A stretch of DNA of 64,000 nucleotides from Bacillus haynesii (GCF_001969855.1 NZ_MRBL01000007.1:186001-250000), one strand, 5' to 3'. Counted from the first letter of the stretch, positions 24,565 to 33,926 are shown. The notes: a model not told the origin generated them from the sequence alone. Translations and numbers: made by a program.

Positions 24565-24642
24565 ATGAGTGAGCGCTTACAATATTTCTTAGCAGCAAAA
24601 GCCGTGATCGACAGATGTTTTGCGTCAATAAAACCGATTTGA
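24565..24642 (+). CDS. Possible 25-codon leader ORF before cysJ
   Basis: ATG 24565 follows a perfect-looking AAAGGGGACGTG and reads MSERLQYFLAAKAVIDRC then FASIKPI and a stop. It lies in the cysL-cysJ gap, 90 bases before cysJ. It could be a translated leader peptide, a relic of a longer gene, or chance. No homologue is recognised. Confidence 0.3.
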   Translation: MSERLQYFLAAKAVIDRCFASIKPI

Positions 24643-24733
24643 TTTATAGGAATAGTGGATATATGATGAATGTAATCCTTTTCCGTTTCAAAACAAGTCA
24701 TGATTTTTTTATTCCTTAGTGAGGTGGATATCG

Positions 24734-26563
24734 TTGCAACTTCAGGTAATGAACAGTCCTTTTAATCAGGAGCAGGCAGAGCTCCTCAACCGCCTTCTGC
24801 CAACTTTGACGGCATCACAAAAAGCCTGGCTGAGCGGTTATCTGGCTGCTGTGCAAACCGCCGATGCCGCGGCGGCGCTTGAAACATTGCCGGCGGAAGC
24901 TCCGGCTGCAAGCACGGCTCAGTCTGTTTCCAAAGAAGTGACCATTTTATTCGGATCGCAGACAGGAAATGCACAGGGACTTGCCGAAAACGCGGCTAAG
25001 AAGCTTACAGAACGGGGATTTCAAGTCACCGTCTCTGCAATGAGCGATTTTAAGCCGAACCAATTGAAGAAACTGAAAAACCTTCTCATCGTCGTCAGCA
25101 CGCACGGTGAAGGGGATCCGCCGGACAACGCGCTGTCATTCCATGAATTTCTCCATGGCAGACGGGCTCCGAAGCTCGATGATCTTCGTTATTCTGTGCT
25201 GGCTCTTGGCGACACGTCGTATGAGTTTTTCTGCCAGACCGGAAAAGAGTTCGATCAGCGGCTTGGTGAGCTTGGGGGCACAAGGCTCCATCCGCGCGTC
25301 GATTGCGATCTCGATTATGATGAGCCGGCTGCAACATGGCTTGACGGTGTCATCTCAAGCTTAAACGAAGGACAGGAACAGGGCGCAAGCTCAGCACCTG
25401 CTCAAACGGCAGCTCCGCAAGCCGCAGGAGGAGAAACGGTATATTCGAGAAAAAATCCGTTCAGAGCGGAAGTGCTGGAAAATTTGAATTTAAACGGCCG
25501 CGGATCAAATAAAGAAACGCGCCACCTTGAATTATCGCTTGAAGGCTCAGGCTTGACTTATGAACCTGGTGACGCGCTCGGCATCTTTCCGGAAAATGAC
25601 CCGGAACTCGTCGATATGCTGCTGGCCGAGTTGAAATGGGATCCGAATGTTACCATCACTGTTGATCAAGGGGAAAACCTTTCACTGAAAGAAGCGTTGA
25701 CTTCCTACTTTGAAATTACGGTGCTGACAAAGAAATTCATTCAGCAGGCGGCAGAGCTCATTGAAAATGAAAAGCTGCGCGAGCTTGCCGCTCCGGAAAA
25801 TGCGGATCAATTAAAAGCGTATATCGCCGGCCGCGACCTGATTGATTTTGTTCGGGATTTCGGCCCGATCGCAGCAGCTCCGCAGGAATTTGTTTCGATT
25901 CTTCGAAAAATGCCGCCGCGTCTTTATTCGATCGCATCGAGCTTCGCTGCAAATCCGGATGAAGTGCATTTGACGATCGGTGCTGTCCGCTACAATGCGC
26001 ACGGCAGAGACCGAAAAGGGGTCTGCTCGGTTTTATGTGCCGAACGCCTTCAGTCTGGCGACACGCTGCCTGTTTTCATTCAGCCGAATAAAAACTTTAA
26101 GCTGCCGGAGAATCCGGAGGCTCCGATTATCATGGTCGGTCCCGGCACAGGCGTTGCGCCGTTTAGGTCATTTATGCAGGAGCGCGAAGAAACCGGAGCG
26201 CCTGGGAAATCGTGGATGTTCTTCGGCGATCAGCATTTCGTCACCGATTTCTTATATCAGACAGAATGGCAAAAGTGGCTGAGTGACGGCGTGCTGACAA
26301 AAATGGATGTCGCGTTCTCGCGGGATACGGAAGAAAAAGTATATGTACAGCACCGCATGCTGGAGCACAGCAAAGAACTGTTTGAGTGGCTTGAAGAGGG
26401 AGCGGCTTTCTACGTTTGCGGCGACAAGAACAACATGGCCAAAGATGTTCAGAACGCATTGCTTGAAATTATCGAAAAAGAAGGCGGCAAAAGCCGTGAG
26501 GAAGCTGAAGCCTACCTGGCAGAAATGAAAAAGCAAAAACGTTATCAGCGCGATGTATACTGA
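24734..26563 (+). CDS. cysJ: Sulfite reductase (NADPH) flavoprotein alpha component
   Basis: A 609-residue diflavin reductase. TTG 24734 follows GAGGTGG and starts LQLQVMNSPFNQEQAELLNR, matching the B. subtilis CysJ N-terminus; GTG 24719 is upstream of the RBS. Flavodoxin domain (about 78-215; GSQTGNAQGLAE), FAD domain (RLYSIASSF), NADPH domain (MVGPGTGVAPFRSFMQ) and the CYS-type C-terminal end KRYQRDVY. It passes electrons from NADPH to CysI in the cytoplasm for assimilatory sulfite reduction to sulfide. Confidence 0.96.
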   Translation: MQLQVMNSPFNQEQAELLNRLLPTLTASQKAWLSGYLAAVQTADAAAALETLPAEAPAASTAQSVSKEVTILFGSQTGNAQGLAENAAKKLTERGFQVTVSAMSDFKPNQLKKLKNLLIVVSTHGEGDPPDNALSFHEFLHGRRAPKLDDLRYSVLALGDTSYEFFCQTGKEFDQRLGELGGTRLHPRVDCDLDYDEPAATWLDGVISSLNEGQEQGASSAPAQTAAPQAAGGETVYSRKNPFRAEVLENLNLNGRGSNKETRHLELSLEGSGLTYEPGDALGIFPENDPELVDMLLAELKWDPNVTITVDQGENLSLKEALTSYFEITVLTKKFIQQAAELIENEKLRELAAPENADQLKAYIAGRDLIDFVRDFGPIAAAPQEFVSILRKMPPRLYSIASSFAANPDEVHLTIGAVRYNAHGRDRKGVCSVLCAERLQSGDTLPVFIQPNKNFKLPENPEAPIIMVGPGTGVAPFRSFMQEREETGAPGKSWMFFGDQHFVTDFLYQTEWQKWLSDGVLTKMDVAFSRDTEEKVYVQHRMLEHSKELFEWLEEGAAFYVCGDKNNMAKDVQNALLEIIEKEGGKSREEAEAYLAEMKKQKRYQRDVY

Positions 26564-26590
26564 TTTTGATTGAAAGGGGACTTTTTCAAC

Positions 26591-28309
26591 ATGGGGAACG
26601 AAATTTTAAAAGCGCCTGAAGGCCCGCCGAGCGATGTAGAACGCATTAAGAAAGAAAGTAACTATTTGCGCGGCACCCTGAAGGAATCGATGCTCGAGCC
26701 GCTTTCAGCCGGAATTTCCGATGACGACAACCGTCTGATGAAGCATCACGGCAGCTATTTACAGGATGACCGTGATCTCCGCAATGAGCGTCAAAAGCAG
26801 AAGCTTGAGCCGGCGTATCAGTTCATGCTGCGCGTCCGGATGCCGGGCGGTGTCGCAACGCCTGAGCAGTGGCTTGTCATGGATGAGCTTGCCCGGAAAT
26901 ATGGAAACGGCACATTGAAGCTGACAACCCGGGAAACCTTCCAGATGCACGGCATTTTAAAATGGAACATGAAAAAAACGATACAGTCAATCCATTCAGC
27001 CATGCTGGATACAATTGCAGCATGCGGCGATGTTAACCGGAACGTCATGTGCGTATCCAATCCGTATCAATCAGAAATCCATACAGAAGTGTATGAATGG
27101 TCGAAAAAGCTGAGTGATGACCTCCTGCCGCGCACACGGGCATATCATGAAATTTGGCTTGATGAAGAAAAAGTGGCCGGCACGCCTGATGCGGAAGAAA
27201 TCGAACCGATGTACGGACCTCTGTATCTGCCGCGGAAATTCAAAATCGGCATCGCCGTTCCGCCGTCAAATGATATTGATGTATTTTCCCAGGATCTTGG
27301 CTTTATCGCGATTGTGGAGGATGACAAGCTCATCGGCTTCAACGTCGCGATCGGCGGCGGCATGGGCATGACCCACGGGGACAAAGCAACGTATCCGCAG
27401 CTTGCCAAAGTCATTGGCTTCTGCAAGCCTGACCAGTTATACGATGTCGCCGAAAAAACGATTACGATCCAGCGTGACTACGGAAACCGCTCAGTTCGCA
27501 AAAATGCCCGCTTCAAGTACACGATTGACCGCCTCGGCTTGGAAACGGTCAAAAACGAACTGGAAAACCGCCTCGGCTGGAGCCTCGCTGAAGCAAAGCC
27601 GTATCGTTTCGAGCATAACGGCGACCGCTACGGCTGGGTCAAGGGTGTAAAAGGAAGATGGCACTTTACAATGTTTGTTGAGGGCGGCCGTGTCACTGAT
27701 TATGATGATTACAAGCTGATGACCGGCTTAAGGGAAATCGCCAAAGTTCATACCGGCGATATCCGCCTCACAGCCAACCAAAACTTGATCATTGCCAATG
27801 TCACAAGTCAAAAGAAGAAAAAGATCAGCGAACTGATCGAACAGTTTGGTTTGACTGACGGCAAGCATTATACAGCGCTCCGCCGCAACTCGATCGCATG
27901 CGTCGCACTGCCGACGTGCGGATTGGCGATGGCCGAAGCGGAACGGTATTTGCCGAAGCTGATTGACAAAATTGATGAAATCATTGAAGAAAACGGCTTG
28001 AAGAATGAAGAGATTACGATCCGCATGACAGGATGCCCGAACGGCTGCGCCCGCCATGCGCTCGGCGAAATCGGCTTCATCGGAAAAGCTCCGGGCAAGT
28101 ACAACATGTACCTCGGCGCCGCTTTTGACGGCAGCCGTCTGAGCAAAATGTACCGGGAAAACATCGGTGAAGAAGAAATATTAAAAGAACTTCGCGACAT
28201 TCTTCCGCGCTATGCGAAAGAACGCAATGAAGGAGAACGGTTCGGAGATTTCGTCATCCGCGCCGGAATTGTTAAAGAAACGACGGACGGAACAAATTTT
28301 CATGACTGA
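26591..28309 (+). CDS. cysI: Sulfite reductase hemoprotein beta component
   Basis: A 572-residue siroheme and 4Fe-4S enzyme; ATG 26591 ([11 protein letters not shown]) follows GAAAGGGGA. The cluster cysteines are visible at C437 and C443 (CVALPTCG) and C482 and C486 ([17 protein letters not shown]). Substrate-side basic residues lie in the RMPGG and KLTTRETFQ segments. It reduces sulfite to sulfide with six electrons from CysJ. It starts 27 bases after cysJ and shares its message, and a strong terminator follows. Confidence 0.96.
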   Translation: MGNEILKAPEGPPSDVERIKKESNYLRGTLKESMLEPLSAGISDDDNRLMKHHGSYLQDDRDLRNERQKQKLEPAYQFMLRVRMPGGVATPEQWLVMDELARKYGNGTLKLTTRETFQMHGILKWNMKKTIQSIHSAMLDTIAACGDVNRNVMCVSNPYQSEIHTEVYEWSKKLSDDLLPRTRAYHEIWLDEEKVAGTPDAEEIEPMYGPLYLPRKFKIGIAVPPSNDIDVFSQDLGFIAIVEDDKLIGFNVAIGGGMGMTHGDKATYPQLAKVIGFCKPDQLYDVAEKTITIQRDYGNRSVRKNARFKYTIDRLGLETVKNELENRLGWSLAEAKPYRFEHNGDRYGWVKGVKGRWHFTMFVEGGRVTDYDDYKLMTGLREIAKVHTGDIRLTANQNLIIANVTSQKKKKISELIEQFGLTDGKHYTALRRNSIACVALPTCGLAMAEAERYLPKLIDKIDEIIEENGLKNEEITIRMTGCPNGCARHALGEIGFIGKAPGKYNMYLGAAFDGSRLSKMYRENIGEEEILKELRDILPRYAKERNEGERFGDFVIRAGIVKETTDGTNFHD

Positions 28310-28320
28310 TGATCTTTTGA

Positions 28321-28360
28321 AAAAACGCCTCAGCCCTTTGATTGGTGCTGAGGCGTTTTT
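28321..28360. terminator. Bidirectional terminator between cysI and the LysR gene
   Basis: A perfect 14-bp inverted repeat (AAAAACGCCTCAGC at 28321-28334 with 28347-28360) has A/T runs on both sides. It can end cysI on plus and the LysR gene on minus. Confidence 0.88.
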
Positions 28361-28364
28361 CTGT

Positions 28365-29246
28365 TTACGAAAATGACCGGACCGTTTCCGACTCGATGAT
28401 CATTTTCATAAACTCGGCAGCCGCAGGTGTCGCTTCTTCAAATGAGGGTGTAATCAGGCCGACCTCGCGGATAATTTGAGGAGAGATGTCTTTCTTGATC
28501 AACTGATGGGACACGGAGGAAAGCGAAAAGTTTGAAATCAAGCCGATCCCCAAGTTGTTATTGACCATATTGACCAATGTTTCCGCGTTTTGCACAGTCA
28601 GATTTTCTTTTAATTCGAGGCGATGTTTTTGAAAGATTTGAGATACGGCAATTTCGTGCCCGCCTTTACAAAAAATCAATTCATTTTGATGTTTTTTCAG
28701 ATCGATGAATGGTGCGTCTTTTAAGTGATGATATTGCTCAGGAATGACGGCCGCCATCCGGTCTTGAAACAATACTTGACTTTCGAACCCGTCAAAGGGA
28801 GAGGCGACGATGCCTAAATCAACCAGGCGTGTTTCGACCCATTGCTTGATTTGGTCGGAGGTTCCTTCGACCAGCTCGATTTGTACGAGCGGATACTTTG
28901 ACTTGAAGGAGGCGATAGCCTGCGGCAAAATACTCGCTGAGACGGCAGGAAACGAGCCAACATTGATTTTCCCCCTGAGCAGATGATTTTCTTGAACGGC
29001 TACCTGGTATATTTTGTTTTCAATCACGATCATCTGTCTGGCCAGAACGACAATTTCCTTCCCCGCGTCCGTAAGCTTTATCTTGTTTTGTTTATCCCGA
29101 ATCAACAATTTGACCCCGAGCGACGTTTCCATGCTTTTTATAGCTTTGCTCACGGCCGGCTGTGAAATATACAGTTCGTTGGCGGCTTCTGTCATATTTA
29201 GTGTCTCCGCGACTTTCACAAAGATGTGAAGGCTGTTCATATTCAT
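28365..29246 (-). CDS. LysR-type regulator, divergent from an EamA transporter
   Basis: About 293 residues beginning near MNMNSLHIFVKVAETLNMTE. The start is uncertain: ATG 29246 or 29240, or TTG 29252 after a run of G; a longer in-frame start at 29324 would add unrelated residues. Helix-turn-helix at TEAANELYISQPAVSKAIKS, then the effector domain. A 16-bp palindrome lies at the start region. The divergent EamA exporter is the likely target. The pairing recalls B. subtilis yvbU-yvbV, but this is not certain. Confidence 0.8.
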   Translation of the reverse strand: MNMNSLHIFVKVAETLNMTEAANELYISQPAVSKAIKSMETSLGVKLLIRDKQNKIKLTDAGKEIVVLARQMIVIENKIYQVAVQENHLLRGKINVGSFPAVSASILPQAIASFKSKYPLVQIELVEGTSDQIKQWVETRLVDLGIVASPFDGFESQVLFQDRMAAVIPEQYHHLKDAPFIDLKKHQNELIFCKGGHEIAVSQIFQKHRLELKENLTVQNAETLVNMVNNNLGIGLISNFSLSSVSHQLIKKDISPQIIREVGLITPSFEEATPAAAEFMKMIIESETVRSFS

Positions 29247-29260
29247 AACCAATTGGTTAT
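29245..29260. promoter_or_regulatory. Perfect 16-bp palindrome, candidate LysR operator
   Basis: ATAACCAATTGGTTAT is self-complementary over all 16 bases and lies between the LysR and EamA coding regions, touching the LysR start. LysR proteins bind dyads at such divergent promoters and often repress their own gene. Confidence 0.5.
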
Positions 29261-29342
29261 ACCCCCGATGATAAAAATGTATTTCAGTTATATGACAATA
29301 TAGCATATGCTGAACATGAAACAAAGAAGAAAGGTGACGGTT

Positions 29343-30215
29343 ATGTTTAAAGTACTTTTTGGAATCATCTCAGTAACGCTTATTTGGGGATATACCTGGG
29401 TGACGATGAAAATCGCAATCACTGACATTCCCCCTGTTTTATTTTCGGCCCTGCGGCTGTTTATTGGAGCAGTTCCTTTGTTTGCGATTCTCTTGATCAA
29501 AGGAAGGAAACGTTCAATAGGAAAGGAGAATATCAGGCATTATCTGGTGATGAGTTTATTGATGGGTTTAGGTTATATGGGGGTATTAACTTACGGCATG
29601 CAGTTTGTCGATTCGGGAAAAACGTCTGTTTTGGTGTACACCATGCCCATTTTTGTTACTGTTATCAGTCATTTTAAATTAAACGAGAAAATCAATGTGT
29701 ATAAAATGCTCGGTTTATTTTCTGGTTTGCTCGGTCTTTTGTTTATATTAGGGGGCGGGATTCTGCATGTTGATCAAAACGTCATATTTGGAGAACTTTG
29801 TGTTTTAATCGCAGCGCTCAGCTGGGGCATCGCCAATGTTTACAGCAAACTGAAATTTAAAAATACAGATATGATTCATATGAATGCATGGCAGCTTCTC
29901 TTAGGGGCGGTGATGTTATTAATCTTTTCTTTTATACTGGAACCATCCCGGCCGATTCACTGGTCAAATGAAGCGATCCTGTCTCTTTTGTTTAACGGTT
30001 TATTCTCTACGGCTTTGACGTTCGTCATTTGGTTTTGGATACTGAATCAAATCGAAGCGTCAAAAGCATCGATGGCTTTAATGTTTGTTCCCGTATTAGG
30101 CCTTTTATTCGGCTGGCTGCAGCTGCATGAACCGGTCACATTCAGCATCCTGATCGGCGCATTCATGATCTGCATCGGGATTTTTATGAATACTTATCAA
30201 TTTAAAAAGGTGTAA
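29343..30215 (+). CDS. EamA/DMT family transporter
   Basis: A 290-residue protein with ten hydrophobic helices in two EamA repeats. ATG 29343 (MFKVLFGIISVTLIWGYTW) is 6 bases after AAAGGTG; the earlier in-frame ATG 29307 gives a charged leader not typical of the family. The first repeat carries ISVTLIWGYTWVTMK and the second AALSWGIANVYSK. Such proteins export amino acids or metabolites. It is probably controlled by the divergent LysR protein. Confidence 0.85.
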   Translation: MFKVLFGIISVTLIWGYTWVTMKIAITDIPPVLFSALRLFIGAVPLFAILLIKGRKRSIGKENIRHYLVMSLLMGLGYMGVLTYGMQFVDSGKTSVLVYTMPIFVTVISHFKLNEKINVYKMLGLFSGLLGLLFILGGGILHVDQNVIFGELCVLIAALSWGIANVYSKLKFKNTDMIHMNAWQLLLGAVMLLIFSFILEPSRPIHWSNEAILSLLFNGLFSTALTFVIWFWILNQIEASKASMALMFVPVLGLLFGWLQLHEPVTFSILIGAFMICIGIFMNTYQFKKV

Positions 30216-30263
30216 AAAAAGGCAGAGGGTCTATATGGTATGATGAAATGGGAGGGAGATTTT

Positions 30264-30641
30264 ATGAAAATCGAACACATCGCTATATGGACGAACAATT
30301 TAGAGGAAATGAAAGATTTTTATACCCGGTTTTTTCACGGAAAGGCGAATGAAAAATACGTCAATCCGAAAAAGCATTTCGAATCCTATTTCATTCAGTT
30401 TGAATCGGGAACACGGCTTGAGCTGATGAGACGTCCCGACCTTGCAAAAGGAGAGGAAAACGCTTCCGGCTATGCACATATGGCGTTTTCCTTAGGGTCG
30501 CGGCAAGAGGTTGACGAGATGACGAGCCGCTTTGAAAAGGAAGGATATCAAGTTGCCGGAAAGCCGCGCGTCACGGGAGACGGGTATTATGAAAGCGTCA
30601 TTCTGGATCCTGACGGCAACATCGTTGAGCTGACCGTTTGA
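30264..30641 (+). CDS. VOC superfamily (glyoxalase-like) protein
   Basis: A 125-residue protein, ATG 30264 after GGGAGGGAG. It has the paired beta-alpha-beta modules of the vicinal oxygen chelate fold: IEHIAIWTNNLEEMKDFYTR at the start and YYESVILDPDGNIVELTV at the end, with metal-ligand-type His (IEH, YAHMAF) and Glu (IVELT). It resembles uncharacterised Bacillus VOC proteins such as YwkD. The substrate is unknown. Confidence 0.82.
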   Translation: MKIEHIAIWTNNLEEMKDFYTRFFHGKANEKYVNPKKHFESYFIQFESGTRLELMRRPDLAKGEENASGYAHMAFSLGSRQEVDEMTSRFEKEGYQVAGKPRVTGDGYYESVILDPDGNIVELTV

Positions 30642-30645
30642 CGGG

Positions 30646-30681
30646 AAAAAGCTAATGTCCGTTTTTAGACATTAGCTTTTT
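30646..30681. terminator. Bidirectional terminator
   Basis: AAAAAGCTAATGTC (30646-30659) and its exact complement (30668-30681) lie between the convergent VOC and iseA genes. Confidence 0.88.
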
Positions 30682-30685
30682 TCGT

Positions 30686-31234
30686 TTAGATGGCAGCATC
30701 GAGCTGATTGATTTTCCATTTGTTGTCTTCTTTCACAAACGTGATCTTTCTTTTCGCAGTCACCGATCCATCCAATGCTGGTACGGAGAATTCATAGGTG
30801 CGGGTATTGTTTTTTTGTGAAATCAGTTTGATTTTTGCCTTGTCCCATCCTAAGAGGTTGTCCCCATCGCCGACAGGAACGGCCATTTTTCCTTTATAAG
30901 ACATAATGTTGTATTTTTCAAATCCTTTTTTAATGGCGTCTTTTGTGAAAACCGGTGTCAAGTAGTCTGTTAATTTTGCTTTTGTGCTGAATTCACTGCA
31001 CATATACGTATATGGAAGACCGCGGTATTCAAATGTTTTGGATTGGCAAGTTGAGTTTTTCGCTTTTGGATTGTGGCCGCTCATCGTATTCCAAAAGTGC
31101 TCCCGTGCCTGCAAGGTCATTTGCATGACTTGCTTATTTGTTAAATTCCCTGATGTTTGATTTTTCACTGCGAGAGATGCTCCGGCAGGTAAGATGAGTA
31201 AAACAGCTAATAAACAAACGATTAACTTTTTCAT
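30686..31234 (-). CDS. iseA: Secreted inhibitor of DL-endopeptidases
   Basis: A 182-residue protein with a signal peptide (MKKLIVCLLAVLLILPAGAS) that resembles B. subtilis IseA (YoeB) in length and in the body (VMQMTLQAREHFWNTMSG, FEYRGLPYTYMCSEF, GDGDNLLGWDKAKIKL). IseA binds D,L-endopeptidase autolysins in the wall and protects cells from lysis. The WalR-type motif upstream agrees, since iseA is a known WalR-repressed gene. It is monocistronic. Confidence 0.88.
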   Translation of the reverse strand: MKKLIVCLLAVLLILPAGASLAVKNQTSGNLTNKQVMQMTLQAREHFWNTMSGHNPKAKNSTCQSKTFEYRGLPYTYMCSEFSTKAKLTDYLTPVFTKDAIKKGFEKYNIMSYKGKMAVPVGDGDNLLGWDKAKIKLISQKNNTRTYEFSVPALDGSVTAKRKITFVKEDNKWKINQLDAAI

Positions 31235-31263
31235 GTTCCTCTCTCCTTAAATATATCTCTTAT

Positions 31264-31298
31264 GTTACAAATGTTACAATAATTACAGATAGATTACA
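31264..31298 (-). promoter_or_regulatory. WalR (YycF) binding-site cluster upstream of iseA
   Basis: On the minus strand TGTAAT-CTATC-TGTAAT (31282-31298) is an exact match to the WalR box (two TGTWAH half-sites, 5-bp spacer). Two more half-sites, TGTAAC and TGTAAC (31264-31278), follow toward the gene with 3-bp spacers. The cluster lies 30-65 bp before the iseA start, where repression is expected. The rest of the 31299-31620 region has no convincing gene. Confidence 0.75.
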
Positions 31299-31684
31299 AG
31301 AGATTTGCGAGAAAAATTTTCCTCCGCTGTTTTCTAATATATGACGACGTAAAAGCGACTGGGGTTATGTGTTCAGGAAAATAATTTACGTCTATTGATT
31401 CGTTTTCCCGAATTTCTCTTCTCATAAACATAAAACCTTCATGTTGAAAAAACATCTTATACTGAAAAAGAATTCCAGCTTGAACCTGCGTCAAGAGCAG
31501 GAAAGAGGACGACTGAAAAATCAATGAATCATGTTGTTAAAAATCAGAATTTTACATAAAATCAAACTTTATCAGTAAAAAAACTGTAACGAAATTCGCA
31601 TCAATCTGTCATAGCGGTGACATTTTACTGTGTTACGATTTTCCCTGTTAGTTTCAAAAGGGCTAACAAGGGAGGATTTAACTT

Positions 31685-32428
31685 ATGAAGAAGACAATCA
31701 TGTCCTTGGCTGCAGCCGCAGCTATGTCGGCGACTGCATTCGGAGCGACTGCCTCAGCAAAAGAAATCGAAGTTCAAAAAGGAGACACGCTCTGGGGGAT
31801 TTCTCAAAACTACGGAATGAACCTCAAGGACTTAAAAAAATGGAATCAGCTTTCATCAGATCTGATTTTACCGGGTCAAAAGCTGAACATTTCTTCTCAA
31901 GAAGAAAAATCTGAAGAAAAGCAGTACACCGTTCAGCTAGGGGACACGCTCTCAAAAATCGCAAAAGAGTTCGGTGTGACTGTAAGCGATCTTCAAAAAC
32001 GGAACAATCTGAAGTCAGACTTGATTATTGCAGGGCAAACGATTGCAATAAACGGAGAAGCGGCAGCTGCAACAGCTGTAACAGCGCCTGTGAAACAAGA
32101 GTCCGCTCCAAAACAAAATGATCAGCCTGTCAACGTACAAAAGGAAATCACAGTGACAGCAACTGCGTATACGGCGAATGACGGGGGCATTTCAGGCATC
32201 ACCAAAACGGGAGTCGACCTGAATGCGAACCGCAATGCGAAAGTGATCGCGGTTGATCCAAGCGTGATTCCGCTCGGTACGAAAGTATATGTGGAAGGCT
32301 ATGGCGAAGCGACGGCTGAAGACACCGGCGGCGCCATTAAAGGCCATAAAATAGACGTATTTATTCCAGATAAAAAAGACGCTTTCAATTGGGGCGTCAA
32401 AACTGTAAAGGTCAAAATTTTAAACTAA
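31685..32428 (+). CDS. yocH: Secreted LysM/3D-domain cell wall protein YocH
   Basis: A 247-residue secreted protein, ATG 31685 after AAGGGAGG. Signal peptide to about residue 26 (ASA-K); two LysM repeats (QKGDTLWGISQNYGMNLKDL and QLGDTLSKIAKEFGVTVSDL), a Gln/Ala/Pro linker, and a C-terminal 3D domain (TATAYTANDGG, VDPSVIPLGTKVYVEGYG, AEDTGGAIKGHKIDVF with the three Asp). B. subtilis YocH (287 residues) is a WalR-activated wall-binding muralytic-type protein; this version has a shorter linker. Confidence 0.92.
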   Translation: MKKTIMSLAAAAAMSATAFGATASAKEIEVQKGDTLWGISQNYGMNLKDLKKWNQLSSDLILPGQKLNISSQEEKSEEKQYTVQLGDTLSKIAKEFGVTVSDLQKRNNLKSDLIIAGQTIAINGEAAAATAVTAPVKQESAPKQNDQPVNVQKEITVTATAYTANDGGISGITKTGVDLNANRNAKVIAVDPSVIPLGTKVYVEGYGEATAEDTGGAIKGHKIDVFIPDKKDAFNWGVKTVKVKILN

Positions 32429-32432
32429 TATC

Positions 32433-32472
32433 AAAAAATGCAGGAGGCGTTTCATGCCTCCTGCATTTTTTT
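32433..32472. terminator. Bidirectional terminator between yocH and the MFS gene
   Basis: AAAAAATGCAGGAGGC (32433-32448) pairs with GCCTCCTGCATTTTTT (32456-32471), a strong stem between convergent genes. Confidence 0.88.
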
Positions 32473-32485
32473 GATGGATCGATGT

Positions 32486-33910
32486 TTATGCTGCATGCTG
32501 TTCCTCGCGTCTGCTTTTCACAAAAACCGAAATCACAAGAGCAGCTGCTGCAAAGACGATGGCTATGAAATAAACCATATGAACGCCTTCTGTCATGCCT
32601 TGCATGTGCAGCTCCTGACGGCTGCCTCCGGAAGAATGCGCGATAAAGCGATTCGAAACGGTCGTCAGGATCGTCGTGTACAATGCCGGACCGATGGCCC
32701 CTGACACTTGATTGACCGTATTCATAATCGCCGAACCATGCGGGTACAGCGGTTTTGGGACCTGATTCAAACCGAGCGTCATAATCGGAGCCATCGTCAA
32801 TCCGACGCCGAGTGTGAAGCCGGCGTACAGCATCATTCCGACCGCCATCGGCGTATCGCTTGAAATATTCGTAAATAGCGAAAGGACGGCAATCACAATG
32901 ATCAATCCGGTGATCAACAGCGGTTTAAAGCCAAGCTTATCAAACAGGCGTCCTGCAACTAGAGATGTCATTGCCAGGACAAGGCCGCCCGGCAGCATAA
33001 GAATGCCTGTATAAAGCGGTGACAGCTCAAGCGCCATCTGGAAGTAAAGCGGCAAAATCAGCATCATCGAAAACTGAAGCATCATCACGATCCACATCAG
33101 GATAACCGAGACGGAAAATATTTTTGAACGAAACGGCCTCATATCAAGCATCGGCACTTTCAATTTGAGCTGGCGCATGACGAACAATATTAATCCGATG
33201 ACACCGGCCGCCAGTCCGATGATGACTTTCGGACTGCTCCAGCCCGCTGCTTCCCCGGCGTTGCTGAAGCCGAAAACGATTCCGCCAAACCCGACAGTCG
33301 ATAAAAGAATTGATAATATGTCAATTTTCGGATACGTCAGTTCGGTTACATTTTTCAAGCGGAACGCCGCGTAAAAAATCATGAAGACCGATACTGGCAG
33401 CATCATGAAGAAAACAACCCGCCATGAATAATGCTCGACAATATAGCCTGAGATGACCGGACCGATCGCCGGGGCAAATAAAATAACGAGCGTGAGGATT
33501 CCGGTCATCGTTCCGCGTTTTTGCGGCGGAATCAAAGTCAATATCACATTCATCACAAGCGGCAGTATCAAACCTGTACCTGAGCCCTGAATGATCCGTC
33601 CGGCGAGAACGAGCGGGAAGACCGGAGCGATTCCGGCCAGAAAGGTTCCCGCTGTAAATAACGTCATCGCAGACAGAAACAGCTGCCTTGTCGTAAAGCG
33701 CTGCATTAAAAACGCGGTAATCGGCACGGCGATGCCGATCATGAGCATATATCCGGTTGACAGCCACTGCGCTGTGTTTGCTGAAATGCCGAAATCGTCG
33801 ATAATCTTCGGCAAAGCCACATTCATGACCGTCTCATTAATCAGAGCGAGAAAATTTCCGACGATTAAGATTGCGATAATCATGAAGGAGCCTTTTTTAG
33901 CTTGTTCCAT
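32486..33910 (-). CDS. MFS multidrug efflux transporter, LmrB-like (DHA2)
   Basis: A 474-residue drug-proton antiporter. ATG 33910 (MEQAKKGS) sits 8 bases after GGGTGGG; ATG 33916 is too close to it. Family motifs: FLALINETVMNVALP in helix one, WLSTGYMLM, GRIIQGSGTGLILP and the antiporter motif ILFAPAIGPVISG. It begins 16 bases after the TetR gene and shares its promoter. B. subtilis LmrB exports lincomycin and puromycin; here the substrates are inferred only. Confidence 0.82.
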   Translation of the reverse strand: MEQAKKGSFMIIAILIVGNFLALINETVMNVALPKIIDDFGISANTAQWLSTGYMLMIGIAVPITAFLMQRFTTRQLFLSAMTLFTAGTFLAGIAPVFPLVLAGRIIQGSGTGLILPLVMNVILTLIPPQKRGTMTGILTLVILFAPAIGPVISGYIVEHYSWRVVFFMMLPVSVFMIFYAAFRLKNVTELTYPKIDILSILLSTVGFGGIVFGFSNAGEAAGWSSPKVIIGLAAGVIGLILFVMRQLKLKVPMLDMRPFRSKIFSVSVILMWIVMMLQFSMMLILPLYFQMALELSPLYTGILMLPGGLVLAMTSLVAGRLFDKLGFKPLLITGLIIVIAVLSLFTNISSDTPMAVGMMLYAGFTLGVGLTMAPIMTLGLNQVPKPLYPHGSAIMNTVNQVSGAIGPALYTTILTTVSNRFIAHSSGGSRQELHMQGMTEGVHMVYFIAIVFAAAALVISVFVKSRREEQHAA

Positions 33911-33926
33911 TTGCATTTCCCACCCT

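Noticed and set aside
24415-24733. T-box or SAM riboswitch before cysJI
   Set aside because: No T-box sequence or terminator/antiterminator pair was seen in the gap.
31294-31524. 76-codon minus-strand frame between iseA and yocH
   Set aside because: Low-complexity hydrophobic start without RBS; the region is better explained as promoters of the two wall genes.
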